DNA of 64,000 nt from PALSA-1006 sp963733265 (GCA_963733265.1 CAVTCF010000003.1:620001-684000), one strand, 5' to 3'; shown: positions 1 through 9,755, numbered from the stretch's first letter. The notes: a model not told the origin generated them from the sequence alone. Numbers and translations are program-made.

Positions 1-134
1 GTCTGTAACTCAAAATTGTTGACTACCCAAACCGACATTTGGCAGAATTATATGAGGGCTAAGCAGATAAAGTGTACGTACTGGATTGATTGCTTCAAGA
101 ATCAAGACCAGATGGTTTGCCTAATGTGTGCTGA

Positions 135-162
135 TTGCAAAATGTATAAAAGCAATTATATG
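135..162 (+). promoter_or_regulatory. possible promoter of the cfa gene
   Basis: A TTGCAA box (135-140) and a TATATG box (157-162) are separated by 16 bp upstream of the cyclopropane synthase gene. The match is only fair and is the sole candidate seen in the first 200 bases, which otherwise hold no gene. Confidence 0.3.
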
Positions 163-222
163 TAACAAAGAAGTTGTCGCTTTGCCATACGTTTGATTTG
201 AATAATGACTCCGGGAGAAAAC

Positions 223-1524
223 ATGGGGCAAGATCAAATAAATGTTTCTCGCAATGAAGTTGCGGCCAAGCCTATTCCACCCGTTACTGAAAGTAAGCAA
301 ACTCAAACCATTGGTGGAATGTTATCTGCGGCAGAAGAATTGCTGCTAAAAAAAGTCATGAATGCCTTTGGCAATCCTCCGGTGCATGTTGTTCTGTGGG
401 ATGGACGGGAAATACCTACCCCGGATGGAAACTCGGTAGCGCATGTTCTGCTACGTGACCGCGGTGCATTGATGAAGCTGATCGCCGATCCCGGTCTAAA
501 CTTTGCCGAATTGTATTCTGCCCAGCGCATCGAAGTTAAAGGCGACCTGCCTGAATTTTTAGAAGCGGTCTACCAAGTGTGGCCCGTATCCAGTCATAGC
601 AAACTCAGAGAACTCTTGGCACCCCTTATCGGTTTGCAGCGCAACACTTTTTCCAAAGCACGCAGTAATGTCAGCCACCACTATGATATCGGTAATGATT
701 TTTACAAACTTTGGCTGGATGAACGCATGCTGTACACCTGCGCCTATTTCGCAAGTCCGGACTTAAGCCTGGAAGATGCGCAACTGGCAAAAATGGATCA
801 TGTCTGCCGCAAACTCCGACTTCAGCCGGGAGAGACCGTTGTCGAGGCGGGTTGCGGCTGGGGAGCTTTGTCATTGCACATGGCAAAACATTACGGGGTT
901 AAAGTTAAAGCCTACAATATTTCCAAAGAGCAGATTGCCTATGCCCGCGAACGCTCTGCCAAAGAAGGAATGAACGATCTGGTCGAGTTTGTCGAGGATG
1001 ACTACCGCAATGTGAGCGGCAAGTATGATGCGTTTGTATCCGTTGGTATGCTTGAGCATATCGGCGTTGATCATTTCCAGGAACTCGGTGCAGTGATCGA
1101 TCATTGTCTCAAAGACGAGGGCTGTGGTTTGATCCACTCTATCGGCATGAACTATCCACGCCCCATTGATGCTTGGGCTGAACGCTATATTTTCCCGGGC
1201 GCCGGCCCACCCAGTTTGGGGCAAATGATGCAGATCTTTGAGCCATTCAACTTCTCCGTGTTGGATGTGGAAAATCTGCGCCTTCACTATGCCAGGACTC
1301 TCGAACACTGGTTGCGGCGTTATGAGGTAAATGCGGATAAGGTATTGGCTATGTTTGATCAGGAATTTGTTCGGGCATGGCGCTTGTATCTGGCCGGATC
1401 AATTGCCACCTTCAAGACCGGAGACATGCAACTGTTTCAGGTAGTGTTTACCCGCGCGGCTAATAACCAGATCCCTTGGACCAGAGAAGGCCTTTACCAA
1501 CAACAGAGTTCCCGCCGTGGATAA
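223..1524 (+). CDS. cfa: cyclopropane-fatty-acyl-phospholipid synthase
   Basis: Transfers a methylene group from S-adenosylmethionine to the double bond of unsaturated acyl chains in membrane phospholipid. The methyltransferase fold is clear: motif I VVEAGCGWGALSLHMAKHYG, then the family blocks GMLEHIG, RYIFPGAGPPS and LHYARTLEHW. An N-terminal domain of about 130 residues precedes the catalytic part, as in the family (E. coli Cfa is 382 residues; this one is 433). The frame is open from an ATG at 205, but the ATG at 223 has a GGGAG Shine-Dalgarno at good spacing and is preferred. The stop overlaps the GTG start of the next gene by 8 bp, so the two are probably translationally coupled. A related SAM-dependent C-methyltransferase acting on acyl chains cannot be excluded. 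Confidence 0.9.
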   Translation: MGQDQINVSRNEVAAKPIPPVTESKQTQTIGGMLSAAEELLLKKVMNAFGNPPVHVVLWDGREIPTPDGNSVAHVLLRDRGALMKLIADPGLNFAELYSAQRIEVKGDLPEFLEAVYQVWPVSSHSKLRELLAPLIGLQRNTFSKARSNVSHHYDIGNDFYKLWLDERMLYTCAYFASPDLSLEDAQLAKMDHVCRKLRLQPGETVVEAGCGWGALSLHMAKHYGVKVKAYNISKEQIAYARERSAKEGMNDLVEFVEDDYRNVSGKYDAFVSVGMLEHIGVDHFQELGAVIDHCLKDEGCGLIHSIGMNYPRPIDAWAERYIFPGAGPPSLGQMMQIFEPFNFSVLDVENLRLHYARTLEHWLRRYEVNADKVLAMFDQEFVRAWRLYLAGSIATFKTGDMQLFQVVFTRAANNQIPWTREGLYQQQSSRRG

Positions 1525-2672
1525 GCAATTGGAAAACTGTGATGTTCTCATCATCGGAGGCGGTCCCGCGGGTTCAAGTTGCGCTTGGCAACTGCACCGG
1601 AGCGGGTTGGATGTTGTCATTATGGACAAAGCGCAGTTTCCTCGCCAAAAGGTCTGTGCCGGTTGGATCACCCCCGCTGTATTAGAGTCGTTGCAAATTG
1701 ATGTCGAGGATTATGCCGGGCAGAATATTATTCAACCGATCACCGGTTTTAGAACCGGCTTGATTGATGGTGAAACTGTTGAAACCCGCTATCCTGAAAC
1801 AGTAAGCTATGGCATACGTCGCTACGAGCTTGACGATTATTTGTTACGGCGTTCAGGAGCGCGGTTGAAACTCGGACAAGGACTCGACTCATTACAAAGA
1901 GAAGGTAATCGATGGATCGTCAACGGTGAAATTTCAACACCACTAGTTATTGGCGCGGGAGGGCATTTCTGTCCGGTAGCTCGTTTCATGGGCGCAAAAG
2001 CTCGGGGCTGATGAACCCGCGATTAAGGCCAAAGAAATCGAATTCAGAATGGATTCAACGCAAAGCCAAAATTGTAAATTACGGGGTGATACCCCCGAGC
2101 TTTATTTTTGCAGGGACTTGGCGGGTTACGGATGGTGTTTCCGTAAAGGCGATTATCTCAACATCGGGCTGGGTCGCGAAGGTAACCATAATCTTTCTGA
2201 ACATCTCAATCATTTTTGTGACTTCCTTAAACAGCACGACAAAATTCCACAGGACATCCCCGTGGATTTTCATGGTCATGCCTATTTGCTTTATGGACAT
2301 GGTGTACGCAATCAGATTGGCGATGGTATGCTTTTGATCGGGGATGCAGCCGGATTATCTTATCCGCAAAGCGGAGAAGGTATAAGACCGGCGGTTGAAT
2401 CCGGTTTGCTGGCAGCAGCAACAATTTTGGAAGCCAAGGGAGATTATTCCCGACACCAATTACAGAGTTACAGCTCGCGCCTTGTTTCACGTTTTGGACA
2501 AGGCAAGGTACCAAGCAGCATTGTGCCATTATCCATTCGCAATTATGTTGGCGGGATTTTATTGGAGAATAAATGGTTCACTCGCAATGTGGTGATGGAT
2601 CGATGGTTTCTGCATTCGCAACAAAAGGCATTAAGGGCGAGTGCCGAGGTATCGTCACGGCTACGTGTTTGA
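1517..2672 (+). pseudogene. FAD-dependent oxidoreductase (geranylgeranyl-reductase-like), frameshifted
   Basis: Two adjacent reading frames together encode one flavoprotein. The first (1517-2011, GTG start overlapping cfa) has the dinucleotide fold DVLIIGGGPAGSSCAWQL, the CAGWITP region and VIGAGGHFCPVA. The second (open from about 2007 to 2672) continues with ADEPAIKAKEIEFRM, then GDGMLLIGDAAGLSYPQSGEGI, the typical second FAD motif. The break is at a run of four G (2004-2007): one additional G would give an uninterrupted frame through both halves. It is therefore either a recent one-base deletion or a sequencing error in a homopolymer. The family includes geranylgeranyl reductases and lipid-chain reductases; the coupling to cfa suggests lipid modification, but the substrate is unknown. 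Confidence 0.8.
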
Positions 2673-2765
2673 GAGCAGGCATCATTTCCCGGCTTAAGGC
2701 TGAAAATGCACGTGTTGTTCAGGTCATTTCGTTTAACAACATTCAATTGTTGTAAAACAAAAAAC

Positions 2766-2797
2766 AGCCGACACTTTCAACTATCGGCTATTTTTTT
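2766..2797 (+). terminator. rho-independent terminator
   Basis: AGCCGA (2766-2771) pairs with TCGGCT (2784-2789) and is followed directly by a run of T (2791-2797). It closes the cfa-oxidoreductase unit. Confidence 0.7.
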
Positions 2798-2863
2798 GCC
2801 AAGAGTTTTTTAATTGGGCTATATGCATTCTAAGGTCGGACAACTTAACAAAACAGAGCTGCT

Positions 2864-3019
2864 ACACCAATGCTGAAATATGCCGTATTGTGCAAAGCAA
2901 GGTTGGTTAGCACAGTAAATTGATGGCTCGATTCATGCAAAAAATGGTTGGGAAGTTATTTGTTAATATCGGCAATTCATGTTAAAGCCGACTGTGGGTG
3001 TAAAATCATGATGGTTCGC
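2864..3019 (+). repeat. dispersed repeat A, copy 1
   Basis: A 156-bp segment repeated in direct orientation at 19732-19886, with a handful of substitutions and one single-base indel. It fills most of the gap of about 400 bp between the terminator at 2797 and the lipoprotein gene. I see no open frame, no terminal inverted repeats and no riboswitch motif I recognise. Both copies lie just upstream of a lipoprotein gene transcribed away from them, so it may supply a leader or promoter. Copy 1 pairs with repeat B at 5001-5196. Confidence 0.9.
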
Positions 3020-3108
3020 AGCCATTTCCGGTTATAGGCTGCCAGATATCTCAAACGTATCTGCTATTCTTGTTATTGTTTTCAAATCCACTCGCTGAAA
3101 GATACTTC

Positions 3109-4851
3109 ATGTTCCGTCACTTCAACAAAGAAATCACAACCCTATTTTTGTGCTGCATCTTGACGGGCTGTGGGGGTGGAGGGAGTTCTTCCCCGTCTAG
3201 CGTGGCTACTTCCACCCCGGCTTCCACCCCGGCTTCCACCCCAACTCCCACCACGTTAACTGTAAGACAGCTCGCGAAGTCGGCTGATAGTTACGCAATT
3301 TATTATGGCGCACTTGACCCCGCAAGTATTCAAGCACTGCAATCTTATCCGCTGGTGATTGTGCATCCAAGCAACGGGAATCTCACCCGCCCCCAGATAC
3401 AAGCACTGCAGCAGGGTGTGAGTCCCACTAATAACACGAATAACACCGTTGTCCTGTGTTACATCTCCATAGGCGAGGACTCACGAACCTATAACCTGAC
3501 CGATGCGCAGATGCTCGCCGATCCGCGATTTGTCGGCGACGCTACCGGACCATCCATCGACCCGCGTGGTACTGCCCTCACAGCCCGCTCTTTGACCGCA
3601 GTCAATCCTCTGGGAACACCGACCAATGGCGGGTTCGCCTCTTGGTATCTTAACGACAACGCAACCTACAATGCTTCTGCACCGGTGAATGTGCCTGATC
3701 AGAACCCCAACTTTTTGACGCGTTACGTTAATGCGGGGGATCCCAAATGGTATGACGTGGTTAATAACAACCTGGCCGATGCTGCAGTTCCTGCCGGTTA
3801 TCCGCAGAATCCACCGGGGCTAAAAGAAATGCTCACCACCACCTATGGACGGGGCCTCGGGTGTGACGGCGTATTTCTCGATACCATCGATACCGCTGCG
3901 CCGAATAGCTATGCTCCAACAATATCCAATTTCGAGTGGACAGCCAAGGGCTTTACAGATTTTATCAACAAGGTACGAGCGGATTACCCGGACAAGGTTA
4001 TTCTTCAAAATCGGGGCATATTTTTCTTCGATCCACGGCTCCCGCACTATGAAGTCTCCGCACGGGGCAATATCGATCTTTTCCTATTTGAAAGTTATCG
4101 CATGGATTCCAATTCTACGCAAATCTTTGATCCATATTTCTTCCCTGACAACAAATTCAACTACGCACCCAAGCTCATGGCGGAAGCAAATCGCGCCGAC
4201 GGTTTCAAAGTGCTTTCTCTGGGCTATGCCGATGGCTGGGGAGGCCCCAAGCTGGGAATCGACATAAATACTTTGACCGGCGGGTCGTCCGTCGGTTTTT
4301 CCGAACTGCTTACCGACATCTAGGAAGCGCTTGCAGTTGGCTTTCGTCCCTACTTGACTGATGCAACGGTCACCCTGATCAACCCGTTCGTTAAGACCAA
4401 TGCAAATCTTACCGATACAACACCTCCTCAATGGTCAAGCATCTTCAACGCAAACTATGGAAGCTTTCCTACACCGCCTTCTGCACAGACTCCCCGTGTG
4501 GGCATTCAGACAGCAAGCGCCTCTAGCGGCAGCCTTACCATCGCATGGGATGTTGCATTGGATATGAACCAGGTGGGGTACGCATTATATTACAAGACCA
4601 CCCCGTTCGATTTCGTGGCCGATCCCAATCTGGCGACGGCTACCCGTGTCGTATTGACGCCAACCACAGGGATCGGCTACGCACAAGTATGGAACAGCAG
4701 CAATCCCAACACGGCGTTACAAAGCGTATATCCGTATCAACAGACGCTCTCAAATCTCCCGGCTGGCGCTACCTATTATTTGGTCATCCGCGCTTTCGAT
4801 AGTGCTGGTAATGAAGAAAAGAATCAGGTGTATTTGAGTGCGGCTTTGTGA
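3109..4851 (+). pseudogene. GH114-like TIM-barrel lipoprotein interrupted by in-frame amber codon
   Basis: An ATG at 3109 begins a lipoprotein signal (hydrophobic stretch, lipobox ILTGC then a Gly/Ser/Thr/Pro linker). A barrel follows, resembling the endo-alpha-1,4-polygalactosaminidase/GH114 group: YAIYYGALDP, VLCYISIGE, GCDGVFLDTIDT, ILQNRG and LFLFESY. A TAG at 4321-4323 ends the frame, but the same frame continues without another stop to 4851 and encodes the rest of the barrel plus a beta-sandwich tail resembling a fibronectin type III module (SLTIAWDVALDMNQVGYALYY). This is either a nonsense-mutated gene or a case of amber readthrough. The linker contains a threefold 12-bp repeat (3211-3246). 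The upstream TTG at 3070 is a less likely start. Confidence 0.75.
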
Positions 4852-5000
4852 GGTTGTGAGGCTCTGCACTAGCATCGGCCACGGACCTAATGAATGGAAA
4901 GGATTTCCTGGCGCTGTGTTGTAAGACCACTTTCAGAATCGCGACCGTTCGGTTTGGGTGGTTTCGGTATGATGTTAAACAAGAGGCCTAATTCGGCCAA

Positions 5001-5196
5001 GTCCAGATTATGAGTTTTCATCTTTCAGTGACCGCTAACCAATAAAGCAGACGTTAGAACTATGAGTTTCATTTCAACCAATTATAATTTCAGTGAAGTT
5101 GATAATAAGGAACTGACTCCAACCTTGATCGTGATTTAACTTTATTCGGGTTAGACTTTGAAATCGTCATCATTCAACCCTTGATTGCAAATAGCC
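5001..5196 (+). repeat. dispersed repeat B, copy 1 (runs into eutC)
   Basis: A 196-bp segment aligned without gaps to 20831-21026; I count about 16 differences. The last 46 bp (5151-5196) are the coding 3' end of eutC, so this is the original context and the other copy is derived. A conserved short inverted repeat CTAAC/GTTAG lies inside it. With the unassigned stretch 4852-5000 it fills the gap between the lipoprotein gene and eutC; nothing else is visible there. Confidence 0.9.
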
Positions 5197-6062
5197 GTTA
5201 ATTGTTTCTGAACTTGCACGCTCATTTCCCTCACATCGCTTTCGTCTTTCAACGCCACACCGGAAATTCTTCTGCGCATGGCTTCTTTTGCCAGCCATAT
5301 CAATTTTTGTGCAGCTACAGCATATTGCAAGCCTTCAGGACGGACATTTGAAATGCAATTGCGGTCAGCATCGCTACAGCTTGCTTTTGGCGCGTAAGTC
5401 AAATATATTCCCAAGCTGTCGGGAGAGCTTAATCCCGGTCGTTCGCCGATCAATATAGCGACCATGCGTACTCCCAGGATTTCTCCTACTTCATCAGCCA
5501 GTGCCACACGAGACTGATCGGCAATTACGACTGGCCCTATATTCCACGATTCAGGAATAAGCTTTAATAGTTCAGTTAGCAGTGGGGCTGCATGGCGTTG
5601 AGATGCCAACGATGATAGCCCATCACCAACCACAATCATAAAATCGATAGGGGTTGAGGGCTTGAGCGATTGCAAATATTGTTTACTTGCGTCATCGAGT
5701 TTGCGACCAAAATCAGGTCTCAATAAATAAGTGTGACGATCAGGCGCTTTGCTATGCACAAGTAGTGTTGAAAACCCGAGTGCCTGAATCGTTGTTCTCA
5801 AAGAGTCGGTATCCAAGGGAAGATGAACGGCATCGCGAGCTAAAGCATGAGACAGGCCGAAGTCCAACACTTCTTTTGTTGGTAAACTGCTACCTGCTCG
5901 CCCCAGGGCAATTCTGGCGAGGGTAAAACATTTAAGTTCCTGCCAAGGGTCAATTATGGTGCCGATTGCAGGTTCTTTGGCATGCTCCTTAGCATGTTGT
6001 GAATTTGGGATATCGGTTGCACCTGTCCCTTGCTGTCCATGATGTTCATCGATTTGAGCCAT
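5151..6062 (-). CDS. eutC: ethanolamine ammonia-lyase small subunit
   Basis: Light subunit of the adenosylcobalamin-dependent enzyme that splits ethanolamine into acetaldehyde and ammonia. The family hallmark RNCISNVRPEGL is present near residue 240, as are DPWQELKCFTLARIALGRAG near residue 40 and IGERPGLSSPDSLGIYLTY. The ATG at 6062 has a GGAG at 8-nt spacing, which supports it although it lies 109 nt inside eutB in another frame. Length (303) is normal for the longer EutC forms. The last 46 bp are duplicated at 20981-21026. No shell, eutA reactivase or transporter genes are adjacent, so this is a minimal, microcompartment-free use of ethanolamine, probably as a nitrogen source. Confidence 0.95.
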   Translation of the reverse strand: MAQIDEHHGQQGTGATDIPNSQHAKEHAKEPAIGTIIDPWQELKCFTLARIALGRAGSSLPTKEVLDFGLSHALARDAVHLPLDTDSLRTTIQALGFSTLLVHSKAPDRHTYLLRPDFGRKLDDASKQYLQSLKPSTPIDFMIVVGDGLSSLASQRHAAPLLTELLKLIPESWNIGPVVIADQSRVALADEVGEILGVRMVAILIGERPGLSSPDSLGIYLTYAPKASCSDADRNCISNVRPEGLQYAVAAQKLIWLAKEAMRRRISGVALKDESDVREMSVQVQKQLTAICNQGLNDDDFKV

Positions 6063-7351
6063 TTTTCAAACTCCGGCGCGGCCTTCAGGCCGAGTAATTT
6101 ACGTAAATAAAGAATGTCGTGAAAAGAAGTCGTTTGATAATTCAGCATGATGTCATCTGCACCGGGAACGCCCATGATGAAGGTTAAACCCGCATTGGCG
6201 AGCAGCGTCATCAAGGTGTCCATATCATCCTGATCAGCTTCGGCGTGGTTGGTGTAACACACATCGCAACCTAGCGGCACACCCAGCAGTTTGCCGCAAA
6301 AGTGATCTTCCAATCCGGCGCGAATAATCTGTTTTCCATCGTATAAATATTCCGGCCCGATAAAGCCCACTACGGTGTTGGTCAGCAAGGGTGAAAAATG
6401 CCGCGCTACAGCATAGGCACGTGCTTCACAGGTTTGTTGGTCAACACCAAAGTTGGCATTGGCAGAAAGCACGGAACCTTGCCCCGTTTCGAAATACATC
6501 ACATTGTTTCCAACCGTACCACGGTTTAGCGAAAGCGCGGCTTGTTGTGCTTCTTTTAAAATAGCCAAGTCGATGCCGAAACTTTTGTTGGCTTTCTCCG
6601 TTCCTGCAATGGATTGAAAAACCAAATCAACAGGCGCACCTTTTTCAATGAGCTGAATCTGGTTGGTAACGTGTGTCAGAATACAAGATTGTGTAGGAAT
6701 ACCATACTGGTTAATGACCTCATCAACCAGATAGTAAAGATTCAACAGGTCAGGCAGACTATCAGAGGCTGGGTTGATTCCGATCACCGCATCTCCCGAG
6801 CCATATAAGAGCCCATCAAGCATCGAAGCCGCAATTCCGCGTGCATCATCCGTCGGGTGGTTGGGTTGCAGGCGTGAAGATAAATGGCCGGGTAATCCAA
6901 TGGTGTCGCGAAACGCAGTGACTACATGACATTTTTTGGCGACAAGAATCAAATCCTGATTGCGCATTAATTTGCTAACCGCAGCGGCCATTTCAGGGGT
7001 GATGCCCCTGGATATTTTCTTTAGTGAGTGCGAGTCTGCCGTATCAGATAATAGCCAGTCACGAAAATCTCCCACAGTGAGATGACTGATTGTTGCGAAG
7101 GCTTGGGCATCATGGCTATCAATGATCAGGCGTGTGACTTCGTCAGACTCATACGGGATAAGCAACTCTTCGAGAAATAGTTTGAGAGGAATAGCCGCCA
7201 GACACATTCTTGCCGCCATCCGCTCTGCATAATTTTCAGCAGCTAGCCCGGCAAGGTAATCTCCGGAACGGGCAGGCGTGGCTTTCGCCATAACGTCTCT
7301 TAACGAGCTAAAACGATATGTCGTTACACCAACGTTGTGTTGATATTCCAT
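5954..7351 (-). CDS. eutB: ethanolamine ammonia-lyase large subunit
   Basis: Catalytic heavy subunit of ethanolamine ammonia-lyase, a TIM barrel that binds ethanolamine and the corrin face of B12. Recognisable blocks are ARSGDYLAGLAAEN near the N-terminus, DGLLYGSGDAVIGINPASDS, MYFETGQGS, IGPEYLYDGKQ and MGVPGADDIMLNYQTTSFHD. The ATG at 7351 is preceded by GGAGA at good spacing. Its C-terminus overlaps the start of eutC by 109 nt in a different frame, so the two subunits are made from one message. Length (465) is slightly above the usual 453 or so. Confidence 0.96.
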   Translation of the reverse strand: MEYQHNVGVTTYRFSSLRDVMAKATPARSGDYLAGLAAENYAERMAARMCLAAIPLKLFLEELLIPYESDEVTRLIIDSHDAQAFATISHLTVGDFRDWLLSDTADSHSLKKISRGITPEMAAAVSKLMRNQDLILVAKKCHVVTAFRDTIGLPGHLSSRLQPNHPTDDARGIAASMLDGLLYGSGDAVIGINPASDSLPDLLNLYYLVDEVINQYGIPTQSCILTHVTNQIQLIEKGAPVDLVFQSIAGTEKANKSFGIDLAILKEAQQAALSLNRGTVGNNVMYFETGQGSVLSANANFGVDQQTCEARAYAVARHFSPLLTNTVVGFIGPEYLYDGKQIIRAGLEDHFCGKLLGVPLGCDVCYTNHAEADQDDMDTLMTLLANAGLTFIMGVPGADDIMLNYQTTSFHDILYLRKLLGLKAAPEFEKWLKSMNIMDSKGQVQPISQIHNMLRSMPKNLQSAP

Positions 7352-7618
7352 GTGTTCTCCAATTACACATATTTATGCCGTGCACTATTGCATGCCCCGA
7401 GATGGGTATTCGATTTTGAGAATGCGGCACATATGCTAGCAGTTTTAAAGAATTGGCGACCCAAGAATCGCATCCCTGAAAGAGCCAATAACACAGCACA
7501 TCGTGCAGCGTGATATAGTCGCTGAACGTTGGGCTGCTTTTTCTTCGATTTGCATACTTCTTGTCGCAAAGTTTTGTGCCTGCTCGATCCGGACACTTTC
7601 TTGGTAAACGGCATAATA

Positions 7619-8368
7619 ATGAAATCAATTACCAATCCCCGTGCTTTGTTCCAAACTGAATACGCGGCTGCTGCCGATATAATTAACAGCAACCGCGATA
7701 ACCATCTTTGGCTGCAGTGTTGGCTTGATCAGCGCACGGACTTTCATCAGACTGAAGTTAATCCTTTGTTGAGTAAATTCTGGCCGACGCTTGAACTGTC
7801 CAGGGGGAGTCGTGTATTCGTTCCGTTATGTGGCAAAAGTCTGGATATGCTCTGGCTTGCCAGTCAAGGCCACGAAGTTATTGGCGTGGAGTTGAGTCCT
7901 CTTGCGGTGAGCGACTTTTTTCGGGAAAACGGCCTGCATCCGCTTAAACAGGAAGCAGGCCAGTTCACCCTGTGGAGTCATGGCAGGATCAGTATCTTGT
8001 GCGGAGATTTTTTCGCATTGACCAAGCTTGATCTGGGAAAATTTAGTACGGTTTATGATCGGGCTGCACTGACCGCTTTGCCGGAAAATATTCGCACGCT
8101 GTATGTGACGCATCTGAGTAGTCTGGTTCCGGACGGTGCCAAAGTTTTTCTGCTTACAATCGAGGACGCTTCGGAAAATGCGACCATGAGTCAAGCGAAT
8201 GGGGTAGATGAAGAGATCAAAAAACTTTACTCAGTCGGATTCGAGATTGACTTGGCTTATGTCGAAAGTAAGTACGAACCTGATCTGGAATTACCGGATC
8301 AAGCCTTGAAACGAGCCGAGTACAAGGTTTACAGATTAACCTGCAAACAGCACACGCCCGTTATTTGA
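7619..8368 (+). CDS. tpm: thiopurine S-methyltransferase-like methyltransferase
   Basis: SAM-dependent methyltransferase of the TPMT family, which methylates thiols and, in some bacteria, selenium or tellurium species. Family features are NHLWLQCWLDQRTDFHQTEVNP, RVFVPLCGKSLDMLWLASQG (SAM motif I), VIGVELSPLAV and YDRAALTALP. The frame is open from 7529, but the first plausible start is the ATG at 7619; residues before it resemble nothing. The 3' end overlaps the convergent transhydrogenase gene by 8 bp. The 267-bp region upstream, shared with the divergent eutB start, shows no riboswitch or clear operator to my eye. Confidence 0.85.
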   Translation: MKSITNPRALFQTEYAAAADIINSNRDNHLWLQCWLDQRTDFHQTEVNPLLSKFWPTLELSRGSRVFVPLCGKSLDMLWLASQGHEVIGVELSPLAVSDFFRENGLHPLKQEAGQFTLWSHGRISILCGDFFALTKLDLGKFSTVYDRAALTALPENIRTLYVTHLSSLVPDGAKVFLLTIEDASENATMSQANGVDEEIKKLYSVGFEIDLAYVESKYEPDLELPDQALKRAEYKVYRLTCKQHTPVI

Positions 8369-9755
8369 GTTGCTTATGCTGGTTTAACTGATGAATACAA
8401 TCCAACGCGGCCAACTTGTAACATTCGGCCAGTGTCGGATAGTTGAAGACATTGGCAACCAGATCGTGAACACTGCCTTTGAGGTTCATCACTAATTGCC
8501 CTATGTGGACCAGTTCACTGGCTTGCTCACCCACTATATGCACGCCCAATAATTTTTCGGTGCTTGCATCCACGATTAATTTTAGCAGGCCTTGAGCATC
8601 GCCAATGATTTGGCCGCGTGCGCTGTCTTTATAATACGCACGTCCCACCACATAAGATAAATTGTCCTGTTGCACTTCTTTTTCGGTTTTCCCCACGTAA
8701 GATATTTCCGGAATGGTATAAACCGCCATGGGTAAATTTTCTGCCGTTGCATGCTTTTCCCCGTCGAAGGCAAACAACACAGCGGCCCGGCCCTGCTCCA
8801 TCCCGGTTGAAGCAAGAGCAGGGCGACCGATCAAGTCGCCCACGGCAAAAATATGCACTGCACTTGTTTGAAAATGTTGATTGACATCTATCCATCCGTC
8901 TTTTGACGAGATGCCGGCGCTTTCCAAATTTAAGCCACTGCTATTCGGTTCTCTGCCTTGCGCGTAGAGTACTGCATCTGTACGAATTTGTTTTCCGCTC
9001 TCCAGGATGGTGAGTGTGCCGTTTTCTTCGCGTCTGATGTCGGCAACGCGTTCTTGCATATGGAAAGTGACACCCATGCCAAGAAAGCTGTCTGTCAGCA
9101 CACCCACAACATCTTCACTCAAATAAGTCAGCAATTGGGCATGGCTATCTACTAAACAAACTTGCACTCCCAAGGCTGCAAAAATAGAGACGAACTCGCA
9201 AGCAATTACACCGCCGCCGACGACCAGTAAACTGTCGGGTAGATGGCGCAGATTCAGTATCGAGGTTGAATCCAGTACCGTCTTTTTATCGAATGGGATA
9301 TCGGTCGGGCGGCGCGGTCTGGAGCCTGTAGCGATGATAATGACCCCGGCTGAAATATGCCGTGAACTTCCCCCTGCATCGACAACCTGCAAAGTATTTG
9401 CATCGACGAAAGATGCTTCACCCGGTATCAAGGCTACGCCATGTCGTAAAAGGCGTTGCAGAATGACAGATTCCTGTTGCGCGATCACCATTTCCTTGCG
9501 CCGTATTGCGTCAGCCAATAAGCCATATCGACTGCGGGCATCGGCAGAAATTGTCTGACGCATACCGCCGGAGCGAGTGAGTTGGTATGCCACTTCGCGT
9601 AATGCTTTGCTGGGAATGGTGCCGGTTTGTAGCCCTGCGCCGCCGATCTTGGGTTTGCGTTCGATGATTGCCGCGCGCTTGCCCATGCGCGCTGCTTGCC
9701 ATGCCGCATGTTGTCCGGCAGGGCCGGAGCCAATGATAAGAACGTCGTAGTCCAT
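8361..9755 (-). CDS. sthA: soluble pyridine nucleotide transhydrogenase
   Basis: Flavoprotein that passes hydride between NADPH and NAD+ in the cytosol, balancing the two pools. Order of motifs: FAD fold DVLIIGSGPAGQHAAWQAARMG at the N-terminus, GLQTGTIPSKALREVAY, NAD(P) fold VVGGGVIACEFVSIFAALG in the middle, VHIFAVGDLIGRPALAS, and the dimerisation domain with FNYPTLAECYKLAAL. The CxxxxC redox disulfide of lipoamide and mercuric reductases is absent, as in SthA. Length (464) matches the family. It would complement NADPH made by zwf/gnd further along the window. Confidence 0.9.
   Translation of the reverse strand: MDYDVLIIGSGPAGQHAAWQAARMGKRAAIIERKPKIGGAGLQTGTIPSKALREVAYQLTRSGGMRQTISADARSRYGLLADAIRRKEMVIAQQESVILQRLLRHGVALIPGEASFVDANTLQVVDAGGSSRHISAGVIIIATGSRPRRPTDIPFDKKTVLDSTSILNLRHLPDSLLVVGGGVIACEFVSIFAALGVQVCLVDSHAQLLTYLSEDVVGVLTDSFLGMGVTFHMQERVADIRREENGTLTILESGKQIRTDAVLYAQGREPNSSGLNLESAGISSKDGWIDVNQHFQTSAVHIFAVGDLIGRPALASTGMEQGRAAVLFAFDGEKHATAENLPMAVYTIPEISYVGKTEKEVQQDNLSYVVGRAYYKDSARGQIIGDAQGLLKLIVDASTEKLLGVHIVGEQASELVHIGQLVMNLKGSVHDLVANVFNYPTLAECYKLAALDCIHQLNQHKQLK

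Noticed and set aside
2864..3108. Riboswitch in repeat A
   Set aside because: No c-di-GMP, cobalamin or other known riboswitch core could be matched by eye and no strong stem was found.
3211..3246. Threefold 12-bp repeat in the lipoprotein linker
   Set aside because: An ordinary Ser/Thr/Pro linker minisatellite; it does not need a special explanation.
7352..7618. Cobalamin riboswitch before eutB
   Set aside because: The expected B12-box pattern is absent on the eutB strand.
8618..8884. Open frames opposite sthA
   Set aside because: Antisense shadows of a conserved gene without start signals.
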